Part shown: in pieces, positions 14,408 through 25,600 of the stretch
How the letters are laid out: each line of letters opens with the position of its first letter
How positions within the stretch are numbered: the stretch's first letter is position 1
Assembly: GCA_030159075.1 (NCBI GenBank)
Contig: BROG01000350.1
Coordinates: forward strand, 434,001-498,000
Direction: 5' to 3'
From: Atrina japonica
Taxonomy: Eukaryota; Mollusca; Bivalvia; Pterioida; Pinnidae
Length of the DNA: 64,000 bases
The notes under the pieces: generated by a model
What the model was told of the DNA's origin: nothing
Databases searched by the model: none
The model's input: the letters and a program-made list of their open reading frames with translations, nothing else
Made by a program: the position numbers and the translations under genes

Positions 14408-17400
14408 CCAAGGTTTAAGATCCAGGTTTATTGTCTTAGTCAAGATTGCAGATTCAGCTTTATTGTCTTAGTCAAGATTGAAGATCCAGGTTTATTATTT
14501 TAAGTCAAGATTGAAGATCCAGGTTTATTGTTTTAGTCAAGATTGAAGATCCAGGTTTATTATTTTAAGTCAAGATTGATAATTCAGGTTTTTTTTTAGT
14601 CAAGATTGAAGATCCAGGTTTATTGTTTTAGTCAAGATTGAAGATCCAGGTTTATTGTTTTAGTCAAGATTGAAGATCCAGGTTTACTATTTAAAGTCAA
14701 GATTGATGATCCAAGTTTATTGTTTTAGTCAAGATTGAAGATCCAGGTTTATTGTTTTAGTCAAGATTGAAGATCCAGGTTTATTATTTTAAGTCAAGAT
14801 TGATGATTCAAGTTTATTGTTTTAGTCAAGATTGAAGATCCAGGTTTATTGTTTTAGTCAAGATTGAAGATCCAGGTGTATTGTTTTAGTCAAGATTGAA
14901 GATCCAGGTTTATTGTTTTAGTAAAGATTGATGATTCAGATTTATTGCTTCATTTAAGATAGATGATTCAGGTTCATTGTTTTAGTTAAGATAGATGATT
15001 CAGGTTTATTGTTTTAGTCAAGATCCTGTTGTTAGATGGATTTGTCAGAATAACGACAGTCATTATAAAGCAGGCTGACTGTACAAGGAATCATACCCAG
15101 GAACTTCCATTTGGGAATTAAATGTTCTATCACTAAGCAGTCTGTAAACTGATATTACATTAATATTGATATGCTAACTTCTAATAACAAGATGTGTTTG
15201 TTAAACACAAATGCCCCTGGTCCCAACAAATTTCTATGCTGGCAAATAATATGTATACTTTAAGTATTGCAATATTCTACATTTTGACCCCACTCCACCC
15301 CAGGGGCATGTGATGTCAGTGAAGTGTGAGCAACCCTTAGATGAACTTACAGTCTAAGTCTGGTTACTATATCACAATCCAAACTTGAAATACTGCACTC
15401 TATACATGTATGTAAGCAGGACAGAATTATGGACAGACAGACAAACAGACAGACGGATGGTCCAAACACTAGATCAGGGCTCTCAGTAGAGCAAAATTTT
15501 GGAGAGTCCCTGCGACCCCAAGGTCAAAATCTGGGGAGTCCCATCCAGAAAATGAAGAGTCCACTTATTCAAAGTCATCGCCAAAATCTATTTTTATGGT
15601 TGTCCCTTCATTTATTTATTTGTTCATATCTATTAGATCTAGATTCTATATTTCTATGTGTAGATATGGTTTTTTTTTAATTATCAGTAATTGTATTTTT
15701 ATAATTAATTTTGTAGTGCAGGGTCGTAATGAGTCATATTTTCCATGACTTAATGTGTGCTATGTATTATAGGGCCAGTGATTTTCCGTTTCAGATTTGC
15801 TTCAATTCTGTTTTCAGTTTTGGTAAATTCCGTTTTTTTCTATTTTCATAACAAAAAGGACTAAAAACATACTTCAGATGAAAAATATTTAACAATATAG
15901 ACTCATAATCATATTTTCAATATTCTGCCACACCAATTTAATGATAGATTTAAATAGGGAATTAAATAAAACATATACATGTATATGTAACACTGTATGT
16001 TTTTATGATTTTAAAATATTTGATAAATAATTTGTAAGTGTGTAGTCCTATACTCATATACGTAACAAGTTTTGTTGGAAATTGTACAGGTAATTTCTAA
16101 TTACATGTACTTATTTTTGCTTGAATTTATCACCTAACTTCGAACATGTCTGTGATGTTTTATTTGGTGTTTTTACTTTAAATAAACTTATAAAGTAGAT
16201 CTACATGTACATGTATTTAATTTTCAGTCTTTTAATTTATTGTATCAACACTAGCGTAGTCTATACTATGCTGACAGACTTTGCAAAACTAAACGTCACC
16301 ATCCTCATAAAGATTCCATGGAAAATATCAACCCGTGCTGATGTATTTATTTTTTAAATGGGAAGAAGTCTCCTCTTTTTACATACATGTGTCTTCAGCC
16401 ACTGTAGCTCGCTGTCAAAAACGTCAAGGTGCGAACACATGTTTGTGTTGGTAACAAAAAATGGCTGTCAATCGAGCGGTATGTCATAAAAAGTTAGGAT
16501 GGATTGTACATTGTGAAATTTTACTATAAATTATAAAAATTGGAATATATATTCAGAAACTGAAATAAACATTATGAAAACCTAATTCAAGATATCAAAT
16601 TAAAGCTATTTTTGTTTTAGAAGACACCAGATCGGCAGATGTCAGTCAGTACTGATGTTACGACAATGGAAATGATTGCCCTTATGTTTCGATGTGTACT
16701 GTAAATGTAGGCTAATAGATCTACGGGATAAAATAGTAATTGATGTAAAATTATTGATGAAATATTTTGAAAAACGCAGAATTGAAGTTTATTACACACG
16801 GAAATAGCACACTACTAATCTCATGTTGGAATTTTTAAAGATTTTTCAAAAACGCAAATTCCATTTCAGATTGCCGGTTCCGCTATTCTGTCCGCGATCG
16901 CAGAAAATCACTGGCACTAGTATTATTAAATTAGAAGTTCTATTCCATGATAATTTTTTTAAAGGGATAGAGAAGTGCAAAAAATTACAAATCATAATCA
17001 AGTTAATAACTTGCAAATCCTATTTTCCAATTCTAAAATAATCAAATGTTGCATTAAAATTCATGAACAATTTTTTTTTTATCTATAACATCAAAATATT
17101 TTCAAGAGACAAGACTGTTGCTGATAAACTTGTTTTCTTCGTCGATATAAGCACCAAACATTCATTGTGATTTACTTTATCTATGTATGTGGTAAATAAT
17201 ATCAAACCCACATTATCTTTCTTTATATTTTATTTATAAGACATTGACATTTTTATTTTGTATCTCATTAATACAATTTTTGTTTTAAATATTACTTTTG
17301 ATAACCGTAAAATGAGCTGTACGTTGTAATTGAATGATGTATGCGGCCCGATGTTCATCAGCTCTTCATTTGACATGTCGGCGCGTTGATAGACTTTCGG

Positions 17401-18276
17401 GGTTTCAAATCTAATAAAAGGATTATCAGCAATGATTCACTGTCCATGGATGTTGATTGAGGATAAAAAGTATCTGCAGGTATGCTTAATTTGGAATATT
17501 TCTTCACCGCGAAGCTCAACAAACAATATCATAAAACAGATAAACTACATGTAGCAGCCTACACATGTTTTCATAAGCGGTGGCACAGGTAACTACATGT
17601 ACCTGGGTGTTGTTTTATGACCAGTGATTACGAGGACGCGCAGGTACTAGGACGGGTCAATTAAGCAATCAACAAGCAATTATGGGATTGATTAAACAGT
17701 GTAAACGTCCAAGTCAAAATCTTGACTTGGCGTTGAAACTTTGACGCGTTCCAGAGAAATCTCAAGTGTCAAATATGTGTACCACCGGGTCCCTGAGAGC
17801 CCTGTAGATGTCCCTGGTGGACCTTTCAGACTGGGGGCATAAAAATTGACGTCTCTAATTTTAGTACATTTTGTAGCCTAAACAATTTTCAGATCTAGAA
17901 TACATTGTAAGTACAGAATAAAACCATTAATGTTTGATTTTTAAAGACTGAAAAAGAAAACAAGCATCAAGCATGTCAAGGACCAATAATAAACTAAAAA
18001 ATAACAATCTGAGAATATGAGTATTATGACTCATCTTCTGATAATCCTGATATATGCTTACTGCAGGTTAGAATCCTCTCTAACAAGTTTTGTGACCAGA
18101 TCTGATCCTTAGGAATCAAGGAATGACACAAACCAATTTACCTGCAATGCTTTCTCAGTCTCTGTCATAGTTTGTTTCTCATATTCCTCTGTACTAATCT
18201 GTTTACAATATGCCAATTTCATAGCACACGGATCATCAAATTCATCCATGGTCTCTACAGTGTTCTGTTTTGGCAT
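2103..18276 (-). CDS. PRR11-like proline-rich protein, seven coding exons
   Basis: Coding exons on the minus strand: 18276-18142, 14325-14221, 13154-13034, 12198-11894, 11529-11452, 11260-11211, 2313-2103. They total 1005 nt, giving 334 residues plus TGA with every phase consistent. Residues 1-120 are charged and helical. A basic stretch (about 123-139) precedes a KEN motif (144-146), the SAPLPPLP-type repeats (159-172), an eight-proline run (174-181), Thr/Pro motifs near 210-216, and a Ser/Pro tail with SPGGTP near 266-271. Vertebrate PRR11, a cell-cycle-regulated proline-rich protein of similar length (about 360 residues), has a comparable poly-proline centre, an NKEN motif and an SPGGTP-containing tail. 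The N-terminal part is not recognisably PRR11, so the call rests on the centre and tail. Coding starts right at a splice acceptor, so a non-coding 5' exon probably lies upstream. A variant poly(A) signal (ATTAAA on the minus strand) is at 2001-1996. Confidence 0.6.
3317..3605 (+). mobile_element. tRNA-derived SINE (family 1), full length
   Basis: The head gagccgacttggctcagtcg matches a tRNA A box and is followed about 40 bp later by a B-box-like gttcgagcc. The body continues with gtgtcacagtaggtgtcggc and cctcactgctcaatggcc, and the tail is gggacgttaaacaagaataa plus an aaac repeat. Other copies in the window are at 18448-18662 (5'-truncated), 46340-46622 (minus) and 50629-50890. Confidence 0.85.
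4562..6537. repeat. Minisatellite, 26-bp unit, ~75 copies
   Basis: Unit starts tagtgctaacaattactatc and ends tcacag. Variants differ mainly at the tagtgct position (gtggt, gttct, gtact, atact). The central block 5280-5570 is almost homogeneous; the flanks are more varied and contain truncated units. Confidence 0.95.
6857..11122. repeat. Minisatellite, 20-bp unit, ~210 copies, with higher-order structure
   Basis: Unit gatcaggtgtcaggtagtaa. Many stretches alternate aagatcag and aaaatcag units, making a 40-bp dimer. A divergent block with the variants cagtataatcagatgtcaga and gacgttaag recurs near 8065, 8733, 9418 and 10076, giving a superunit of about 670 bp. Confidence 0.95.
11211..11260 (-). 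CDS. PRR11-like exon 6
   Basis: Acceptor gattttatag, donor ACAGG/gtgagtat. Residues 249-264 plus two bases (MDTPQSLIVPRKHARTG). Leaves phase 2, which joins the distal last exon correctly across an 8.9-kb intron. Confidence 0.7.
11452..11529 (-). CDS. PRR11-like exon 5
   Basis: Acceptor ccatttcag, donor CAT/gtacaagtt, residues 223-248. A second potential donor at 11473 (CATTT/gtataag) would lead to a stop seven codons into the next exon. The 11451 donor keeps the frame and is preferred. Confidence 0.6.
11665..11822. mobile_element. Small TIR element (MITE), TA target duplication
   Basis: Left end cagtggaacctcacctaaag and right end ending ggtggtcttaataacgtggttccactg form terminal inverted repeats, flanked by TA on both sides (11663-11664, 11823-11824). 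About 158 bp, no coding capacity. TA duplication suggests mobilisation by a Tc1/mariner-type transposase. It sits in the intron between exons 4 and 5 of the PRR11-like gene. Confidence 0.7.
11894..12198 (-). CDS. PRR11-like exon 4 (KEN motif and poly-proline)
   Basis: Acceptor atcttacag, donor TTCCAG/gttataag. Residues 121-222: basic RGRRTSKRLAEKRQ, then NKEN, proline-rich repeats with an eight-proline run, and the TPTTPMRGTPLKD segment. The plus-strand frame of the same bases is a glycine-rich shadow. Confidence 0.8.
12199..13033 (-). other. Intron of the PRR11-like gene
   Basis: AT-rich. Contains a short TA run (12226-12246) and a two-copy direct repeat around 12408-12474 with the shared words catgcatta and cgtaatgcacccc. 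Nothing else recognised. Confidence 0.4.
13034..13154 (-). CDS. PRR11-like exon 3
   Basis: Acceptor catctacag, donor AATG/gtaattctg. Residues 81-120 plus one base, including a Cys pair (EDSCCKVTDQECQ). Leaves phase 1, matching the next exon. Confidence 0.75.
13318..13886. repeat. Tandem repeat, ~70-100-bp unit, about 7 degenerate copies
   Basis: Each unit carries atctttatcttatagagtat, then gacaacatttcagaccctca, then gcctgatgtcatcccag. Spacing varies because some copies lack the cagggagtcactgtgg segment. It lies in the intron between exons 2 and 3 of the PRR11-like gene. Confidence 0.85.
14221..14325 (-). CDS. PRR11-like exon 2
   Basis: Acceptor atactgcag, donor AAG/gtaaagg. Residues 46-80, with a lysine-rich segment (KKVLSKKKKQDLEDQ). 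Phase 0 at both ends. A TG/TA microsatellite and a 32-bp minisatellite begin about 20 bp upstream of this acceptor. Confidence 0.75.
14346..14406. repeat. (TA)n(TG)n microsatellite
   Basis: A TA run followed directly by an uninterrupted TG run, about 60 bp, just upstream of PRR11-like exon 2 in gene orientation. Confidence 0.95.
14407..15026. repeat. Minisatellite, 32-bp unit, ~19 copies
   Basis: Unit begins ttttagtcaagattgaagat and continues ccaggtttattg. Variants gatgattcag and atttaaag occur in several copies. Directly adjoins the TA/TG microsatellite. Confidence 0.92.
15180..15470. repeat. Dispersed non-coding repeat ending in gacagacagac
   Basis: Starts with aacaagatgtgtttgttaaa followed by cacaaatgcccctgg and ends in a gaca-rich tail (15432-15460). 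The structure resembles short interspersed elements common in bivalve introns. No coding sequence. Class not assigned. Confidence 0.4.
15475..17804. mobile_element. Candidate non-autonomous TIR transposon, ~2.3 kb
   Basis: Exact 12-bp inverted termini: cagggctctcag at 15475-15486 and ctgagagccctg at 17793-17804. TAGAT is present directly outside both ends (15470-15474 and 17805-17809), consistent with a 5-bp target duplication. No transposase frame is visible. A second, inner inverted pair, gccagtgattttc (15774-15786) and gaaaatcactggc (16903-16915), suggests a nested element. The termini look hAT-like, but hAT usually makes 8-bp duplications. Confidence 0.45.
18142..18276 (-). CDS. PRR11-like exon 1 (start codon)
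   Basis: Starts with ATG immediately after an acceptor (ttatattgtag) and ends GCATTGCAG before gtaaattgg. It encodes residues 1-45, beginning MPKQNTVETMDEFDD, an acidic, helix-prone stretch. End phase 0. The ATG is chosen because it begins the open frame at the splice acceptor. Confidence 0.7.
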
Positions 18277-18434
18277 CTACAATATAAAATTAAGAATATA
18301 AGTAAACCGATTTTATTGGCAATACAAAACTGACTTAACTCCAGGCACGAGCAATCTTAGATGTCAAAATTTAAATTCTGTTTTAAGACTTCATGTGTGT
18401 CATTTACCTCAGTATTAGACATTACAAATGTGTA

Positions 18435-18740
18435 CAGTGGGAACCTCCGCCGGCAGCAGGTTGGTTTCCTGTCTTTGGGATGAGACAGTAAAAACTGGAG
18501 GTCCAGTGTCACAGTAGGTGTCGGCACATTAAAGAACCCTCACTGCTCAATGCCCGTAAGTGCCGAGCATAGGCCAAAATTTGTAGCCCTTCATCGTCAT
18601 TTGGTGATGTCTCCATATGAGTGAAGTATTCCTGAGTGGGATGTTAAACAACAATAAACAAACAGTGGGAACCTCACTATTAAGACAACCTTACTGACAG
18701 TGCTCTGATTACTGGGGTGGTATCTTAAGTGAGGTTCTTT
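18435..18740. mobile_element. MITE interrupted by a SINE
   Basis: Same family as 11665-11822. The end cagtgggaacctc appears at 18435-18447 and again at 18663-18675, followed by actattaagac. The inverse end is ggtatcttaagtgaggttc near 18719-18737. The duplicated 13 bp is the target duplication of the SINE inserted inside the MITE terminus. Confidence 0.65.
18448..18662 (+). mobile_element. SINE (family 1), 5'-truncated, with 13-bp target duplication
   Basis: Body and tail match the copy at 3317-3605 from about the gccggcagcaggttggtttc segment to ggatgttaaacaacaataaa, but the tRNA head is missing. Flanked by a perfect 13-bp direct repeat (cagtgggaacctc). Confidence 0.85.
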
Positions 18741-21387
18741 ATTTACTAGGCCGAATTTCTGCCCCGATTTCTTGGTTACTTTTTCGGCCTAAGTATTTAC
18801 ATATATTAGATGGTAGATATTTCGGCCTTAATTACGCTATAAGACAGACCCTAGCGAATTCAGCCTTAGATTAGTCGTTTCGTGACATCAAAGTTTCCGT
18901 AATTAAGAAATTAATCGAAGTGGTACAAATTTAATGATGAGATTATTAAGGCAAATCAGAGTCAACATAGAAAATGAAGAGGGATGAGACTAATGGGTGT
19001 CACCTCTTTCCCAAATATATTTCCTGATAAGTCATCCGATGTCAGGTAATTTTTATAAGTTGCATGTCACCTTTTATAGTTAATATGTTTTTAATTTTGG
19101 TTTTTCTAATTTTATCGCTTTTTTATCGTATGTATTTAAACCTTATAAAAAAGTAATGAACACGAAGTCACAAATTAAACTCAGGCCGAAACGACTCAAA
19201 CTACTTGCCGAACCTACTTTCTCGGACCGAGAGGGAAAGGCATAGAAATCTGAATAGACAGCGAAACTTGTGTTGTGGTAAAATGCGAAGTGGTCTTAGT
19301 ACGCATCCTTAGTCCTATAATATAAGCCTTCGTTGGTTCAATTTTATTTTGACATCGTCGGATAATGCTGACAGAGGGCCATTTTCTCGGAGAATGAAAG
19401 ACAGTTGTACGCAAACACTTGACTGTTTCAAAATAGGATATAACTCTACCATATGATTCTGTAAACAATATTTGAGATGTTTATCTAAAAAGTATAATAA
19501 CGACCCGTATAATAATAATGACAAAAATAAACTCAAGTCTGTTGAAAACATTCAAAGTTTCCACAAAAATTCGTTGGGAAATTACTACGAGAAAATGACA
19601 ACTTTCGGTAAGACTTCGTGCTTCAGCATTAATAGTAAAAATAAATATCCGATAAAAAGTGTTGAAAGCAAACGATTTGAACCGGCTTATCTTTTAGTTT
19701 TAGGACTACCTATATCCTAATTTTTCTTATGCCCGTACATTGTATGTTTGGCGTAGGTTGTCACACACTGTCAATGGCGGAATTTACTTCTTCAATGACT
19801 CAACTATAGATATAAATGAACTAGATATATTCTTCAATGATTCCTCTCTCTTTCTGTCAATGATCAATGTAAATCAAGTTTGAAATATCCGCTTCTGATC
19901 ACGTGTCATTTGGTGAAACTATAATCGCCAGCTCGAACTCGATCATCTCAAGTGTTAAAGTGCCGTAATCCACAGCGATTATCATCAATTGGCGGATCTA
20001 GCGGGATTACGGGATGCATTTCACCATGATTATTTCTTTAATTATCATTATGGTAATTAAATTACGGATCATAGTAAAAGAAGAACCATATACGTTTGAG
20101 GCTTAGTGGGTGTTATCTTTATTCTTGTTCTTCTCAGTTATGTTGATAATATCTATTAGCTTTTACTTCTTAAAGTTAAATTATCTCAGAATCAAAGTAT
20201 TCAGTACAAGTGACCCAAACATATGTACTGTTATTGAAAAAATTAATTTTATAGATTAAACATAGAAATAATATAAGTTTATACGCTGGCTAGAGGCATC
20301 AATTTCCCATTGCGTTTTCTTTGCTTTGGTCGGCAAACTCTGGTTCCGAATATTATCAATCTTAATCTATTTATTTTTATTTGTCGGTCAAAGTTTTATT
20401 TACGACTTAATTAATGCTTCTGGACATAATATGATTGGTCGGATATAATTTAACTCGAAACGATATAAGTTTATGACCTTTTTAAAACGTCAAAGTGTCG
20501 AAGTCGATCTAGCCTTTTCACTCGGGTCGTGCGTCTTCATTTAGTATAGAACTTTAGAAGTTGGACGAGTAGAAGTCCAGAATATCGATTATCTTCGCCG
20601 AGTGCAGCGAGGTGCGAAAATTTTAGGTTTGTTATAAAAATTCCAACTTTTTACAGAACATTAAAGGCTTAATATGTACACCTATTTTGCCAACTTTAGG
20701 GGGCACTCTCGTTGTGCTCCCGCACGAATCCCTCTATGGTCACTTCACACAATACGAAGTCCTGGACTAATTGCGAGGCAATATTTCACCAGGGGATCGT
20801 TTCTTGAAATTTGGAAACCCTGTATGCGCGTTATTCTGCTTCCAGACGTGAAAAACCGCCTGTCAATCCACTAATGAATCACATTGATTATCCTTCTAAA
20901 ATGGGGGTTGATTCAGCAAGCACAATCCATAATGATAAGAGATAAATGCTATGGGTTTGGAATATGCTCTCTGTGATATATTTATTTTTACAAATTCTGT
21001 CCGATTTTAAGTTACTTTTGGGGGGTAACAGTCGAACTTGTCTATAAAGGCCACTCAATGGAACAGGCAAAATAATAATACGTGTAGTCTTTATAAAGAG
21101 GTTTATTTATTGTTAAAAAAGTTAACAAATGTTGTTTGAATGACCTTTATAAGCAGGTGCCTTTTATACAGAGGTGGCATTTAATCCAAGTTTGTCTGTA
21201 ACTTTAAATCGGGATATAATTTGGGCATCTAGACCATGATCGTGAATCCTGACCTTTTTTTATTCTTAAAAAAAAATACTTCGTTGATAAATTAATTTAA
21301 CATGACATCGAAGCGGAATTCAGCGACGGCTAGAGGTTTCGGGAGTATACTCCTTTGGAATTACTGATCCAGCTCGAAAGCTTGAAG

Positions 21388-21764
21388 ATACGAAAGCCAA
21401 TTGAGCTCATTTGGTAGATGATAAAAAAATTTAATGGCGTAATAACGCGAAACTAGCGCGTTATAACGCGAGACTAACGCGTTATAACGTGAAACTAGCA
21501 CGTTATAACGCGTTCTGTTTCGCGTTCTGTTTCGCGTTATAACGCGCTAGTTTCGCGTTATAACGCGTTCTGTTTCGTGTTATTACATGCTTGTTTTGCG
21601 TTATAACGTGTTCTGTTTCGCAATGTAACGCGCTAGTTTCGCGTTATAACGCGTAAGTCTTGTGTTATAATGCGCTAGTTTAGCGTTATTATGCGCTAGT
21701 TACGTGTTATTACGCAATTATTTTTTTTATCATCTATCAGATTAAGCTCAATCGGTTTTCGTAT
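21388..21764. mobile_element. Foldback element with tandem cgcgttataacgcg palindromes
   Basis: Imperfect ~45-bp inverted termini: atacgaaagccaattgagct at the left, and the reverse complement of agctcaatcggttttcgtat with a shared atagatgataaaaaaa block at the right. They enclose about 270 bp built from aacgcgaaactagcgcgtta-type units in both orientations. CpG-rich in an AT-rich background. No coding capacity. Confidence 0.75.
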
Positions 21765-22120
21765 GATGAGGTATTCCCTAGCTTCCAGACGCAGAATTAC
21801 TTTTTTCCTAGGTCTACATGCTTCCCAGAAATCGATTCAAGTTCAAAAGACCTGAGAGTTAATCATCATATTGCGACTCTCAATATCCCAAATGTTTCAT
21901 TAAATTGGCAGACTATTTATTTACTCCAATTAATTGAGTTTCAGAAACCAAAATCTTGCACGTGCAATGCATGAGGGGTCCAGAAAAGTTTTAATTTTTA
22001 ACAGCTCTGAGAAGCCTTTTTTCTGGATTCCAGAGAACAAAACAATCCAATGTAAAGCACATCACCGATTTAATTCCATGTTAGAAACTTTAACAGTGCC
22101 TAATTTTCACTTTTTATTAA

Positions 22121-22344
22121 AAACAAAACAAAACAAAACAAAACAAACCAAAAATAATTAAAAAAAAGAACACAAAAAAACAAAACAAAAAAAAACCCAA
22201 CAACAAAAACAAAGCCACCCCCCAAATAAAATAAAATAAAATAAACCAAAACAAACAAACAAAAAATAATAAAAACAACAAACAAATATAAAAAAACAAA
22301 CAATCAAAAAGAAAAAAAACCAAATAATCGAAAGAAATAAAAAA
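22121..22344. repeat. A/C-only low-complexity tract
   Basis: About 220 bp of aaac/aaaac/aaat variants on the plus strand, T/G-only on the other. The overlapping minus-strand Phe/Leu-rich frames are artefacts of this composition. Confidence 0.9.
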
Positions 22345-22443
22345 ACAAAATGACAATTCAAAGAGGGGTTGTAATCTCCATAACCCCCTCTAGATCCGTC
22401 AATGTAGATAGATCTCTAGATAACCCACTCTTGATCTGTTAAG

Positions 22444-22490
22444 ATAGATAGATAGATGGGTGTGTCGATAGATAGATAGATAGATAGATA
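22444..22490. repeat. (GATA)n microsatellite
   Basis: Two short gata runs (agatagatagatag and gatagatagatagatagata), about 80 bp upstream of the POLDIP2 start codon. Confidence 0.85.
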
Positions 22491-22568
22491 AATTCAAAGC
22501 TCGGGTTCGAGAAACAACATTGATCAAAACGAAAGAGGTGCCAACAAGGGAGATAATTTTCGATAAAA

Positions 22569-22678
22569 ATGGCAAAGGTTCCACTTATATACTTCGGTTT
22601 CCGTAGAATATGCCATCAGATTGCTTCTCCGTGTAAAAATGGACACGTATGTAAAAGACACCTATCAGCATCAACAAG
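22569..22678 (+). CDS. POLDIP2: POLDIP2 exon 1 (start, presequence)
   Basis: ATG at 22569 begins MAKVPLIYFGFRRICHQIAS, rich in Arg, Lys and His with no acid, a typical matrix-targeting presequence. Donor ACAAG/gtttgg, leaving phase 2. The upstream motif aacaagggagataatttt looks like a bivalve 5' leader. Confidence 0.85.
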
Positions 22679-25600
22679 GTTTGGTTATTTTTTTTATCTC
22701 TATAAATCAATAGATAGAAAGAATCGAACGCATAACTTTGTAAATATGCTGCAAAAATCGGGTCTACAGACAATGTCATTCACAATCACATTTGCCATGG
22801 CTAGCTTGGGCATGGTTTGATAGCTTGCCATAAGTCTATACATTATAAATGGAATGTCATAATAAATGTATTGTAATATGAGATACAAAGTACATAAGGA
22901 GAATAATAACTGGTAAGTTGCATGAATTCACAGGGACTGAACATTTTCTATCAGCTTTTTTGGTCCAGGACTTTTTCCCAAAATTTTGCCTGGGTACAGT
23001 CCCCCAACATCTGGTGCAATTACAATCTATAATTTAATTGAGATTTATAATATAAATGATTAAAACATTAATCAATTAAACTTCTTATTCAAGGTAGGAT
23101 TACAACTTTAAACCTAAAACTGCAAGAAAATCATAATACAATGTAAGCAATGCCTTGAAATGGTCTTGAAGTTGAAATTGAATGAAGCTTCTTTATTTAC
23201 TGATGTGGCAAAAGCATTCTCTGAGAATCTGTCTGATCTCACAAAGGTAACATCTTACCTTTACAATGACATCACAGTAATGAGTTTAATAATATATATC
23301 GTATAAGTACCCAAACTGGCCAGTTTTTAAAGGTTTTTCGTTTGCTGTAAATTATTTGGTGTTTGTGATGTCTGAGCTTTTCTTAACTTCTGATAGTGGA
23401 ATTCTTCTTTAAATTGCTGGTACACAATATATCGAGAATTGCAAGATAGAAAATAAAATGCTGCAAAGATCACAATGAAAATATGGCTGTGATTCACACA
23501 TTGCCAGTACCCAAATTGACATGTACATAGGAAAGACTAGTGTATACATAAATCAAATGTGATTTTTCAGATGCATTTGTCACAATGGTGGTTTGAATGT
23601 AGATACATGTATTATGAAAGTATGTAACTAATTATACAACATACATGATTGATTTTCTAGGAAATTTCTTGATATAAATTTTCCCTTTTCTTGATTACAT
23701 GTATATTGCACGTAGCTGAAATTCAAATTGGCCCACAATAGATGCCTATTGGTATATTTGGGAAAAAAGACAGGAAAAGTTCAATATTTTATTTGAAAGT
23801 ACTCTTACACAGAGAAATATTACTGTTAATGACATCAACAAAATAATATTACAGTTCCCGAAGTATTTAACAGAAATATCTTGACCATAAACGAGACTGG
23901 TCGATTTGGGTACTGTGCCAATTTGGGTACTGTTACGATATATGACGTAAAAAATTTGGCCCATCAGCAATATCAGGTCCGACAAAATTGACCAGGAAAA
24001 ATGCAGATTTATTATCACTATCAGATTTATTTACATCTAAAAGTAAACAAATCCTTGTTTGACAGTACGCTGAGAGAATTATTATAGTTATTTTGACATA
24101 CCTGGTACCTACATATACACTGCAGGGATTAATATCATCAACGTGCAGGTACGGAAAAAGGACCCATTCTCAATGCAAAATCTGCTATTTTTTCCCAATT
24201 CTGAGCAAAACTTTACCAGTTATGTTCACTTTGTCATTCACATTCAGTATAAAAGTATCAGTCTTCAGATGAAAACCATGTTGTCAGTTTTAAATTAAAA
24301 TATGAAAAGCTAAATGAATCACAACTTTTGTGTCTTTATTCTTATGACTTAAATGACCATAGTTACTTTTTTCCCAATTTGTCCCATTGCGATGTAAAAT
24401 TCCCAATTGGAAGGGTACAGAACCCTGTCCCCAAAAGGGTCTATTAACCCCTGACACTGCCACTAAGTTTGATCTGCACATCCACTGTATTTTTTTTCAG
24501 GAATGTACATTTATACTTGTCTGATCATCATTTCAATTGCTAAATATTGAATAAGGAAATATATACCATTATATATACTGGTACTTACAGGTATTTTTCT
24601 GCCAAATTTGGGGAAATGCCATTGATGACACAACTTAGAAGTTTAATATTAAAGTGTCAAGTTGAGAAATTTAGTTATGGCACATGTAAATACACATGTA
24701 ATCATGGTAATTAAATACACATGTAATCGTGGTAATTAAACCTCTTTATTAAATGCATTTCCCTAGCATTAACTTATTTTTCCATTGTGAATTTTATCAT
24801 CAAATGGGAAAAAAACAAATGTATTTTGCATTTGGAATGGGGCTTTATATATTGGTCCTATGGAAACTATATATAAAAAGGCAAACTTATTTCGTGAAAT
24901 TTAGTGTCTGCTTGTTAAATTGAGGAAATTGGCCATGGTTTACTACCAATATCAGTATCTAGTAGCAATGCCACTGGTCAAGAAGATATTTTCAATTTCT
25001 GTAATTTATAATTTTATGCTGGACTTATACAGTTGAACGTGTTTAGATAAACAACTCTCATAATAGACCCCTTGTCTTTTAAGATCATACTGTCCGAAAA
25101 CCAACTGGTTAAATAACCCTGTGAATAAAACTTCTTTTTAGAGACCACCTGTCTTAAGAGATTACATTTCAGTGGCAGATGGGATGGTTTCTCAAGAAAA
25201 GTTCCATCATCAACTACATCTTTGTATATCACTGTTTTATTTTTCATTGTGATTAACTTGTTCACCCCAAAGACACATTTAGGCTGGTCCAAGTCATTGA
25301 TTTATAGAAGAGTCCACTGTTTTTCAAGCGTTGAACAGTTAACATTGTTTTAATGTGATACTTCTGTTCTTTCAGGTTAGAAAGTATTGGAGTTCTGTCT
25401 CAGGAGAATGAATATGATCAGGCATATGAAACTGGCCAGGTACGATTCATATCAATGGTTTTCTAAGGCATCTGTAACATAATTACATACCTGTGTATTT
25501 TTATCACTGGTTTTTAAGTTCTTAATTGAAATATCATTTATGTTAAATTCTTGAATTACTACTGTGTCAGTAATATTCAATGTGATATAGACAACCCCTT

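Larger units (their letters stand above)
18277..22568. other. Divergent intergenic region between PRR11-like gene and POLDIP2
   Basis: Must contain the start region of POLDIP2 and probably a non-coding first exon of the PRR11-like gene, but no clear core promoter was identified. Recognised contents are a MITE split by a SINE, a palindromic foldback element and A-rich low complexity. In 18740-21380 nothing convincing is seen; the short frames there have no protein-like features. Confidence 0.5.

Noticed and set aside
22100..22361. Phe/Leu-rich hydrophobic frames on the minus strand resembling membrane proteins
   Set aside because: The plus strand is A/C low complexity; composition alone explains them.
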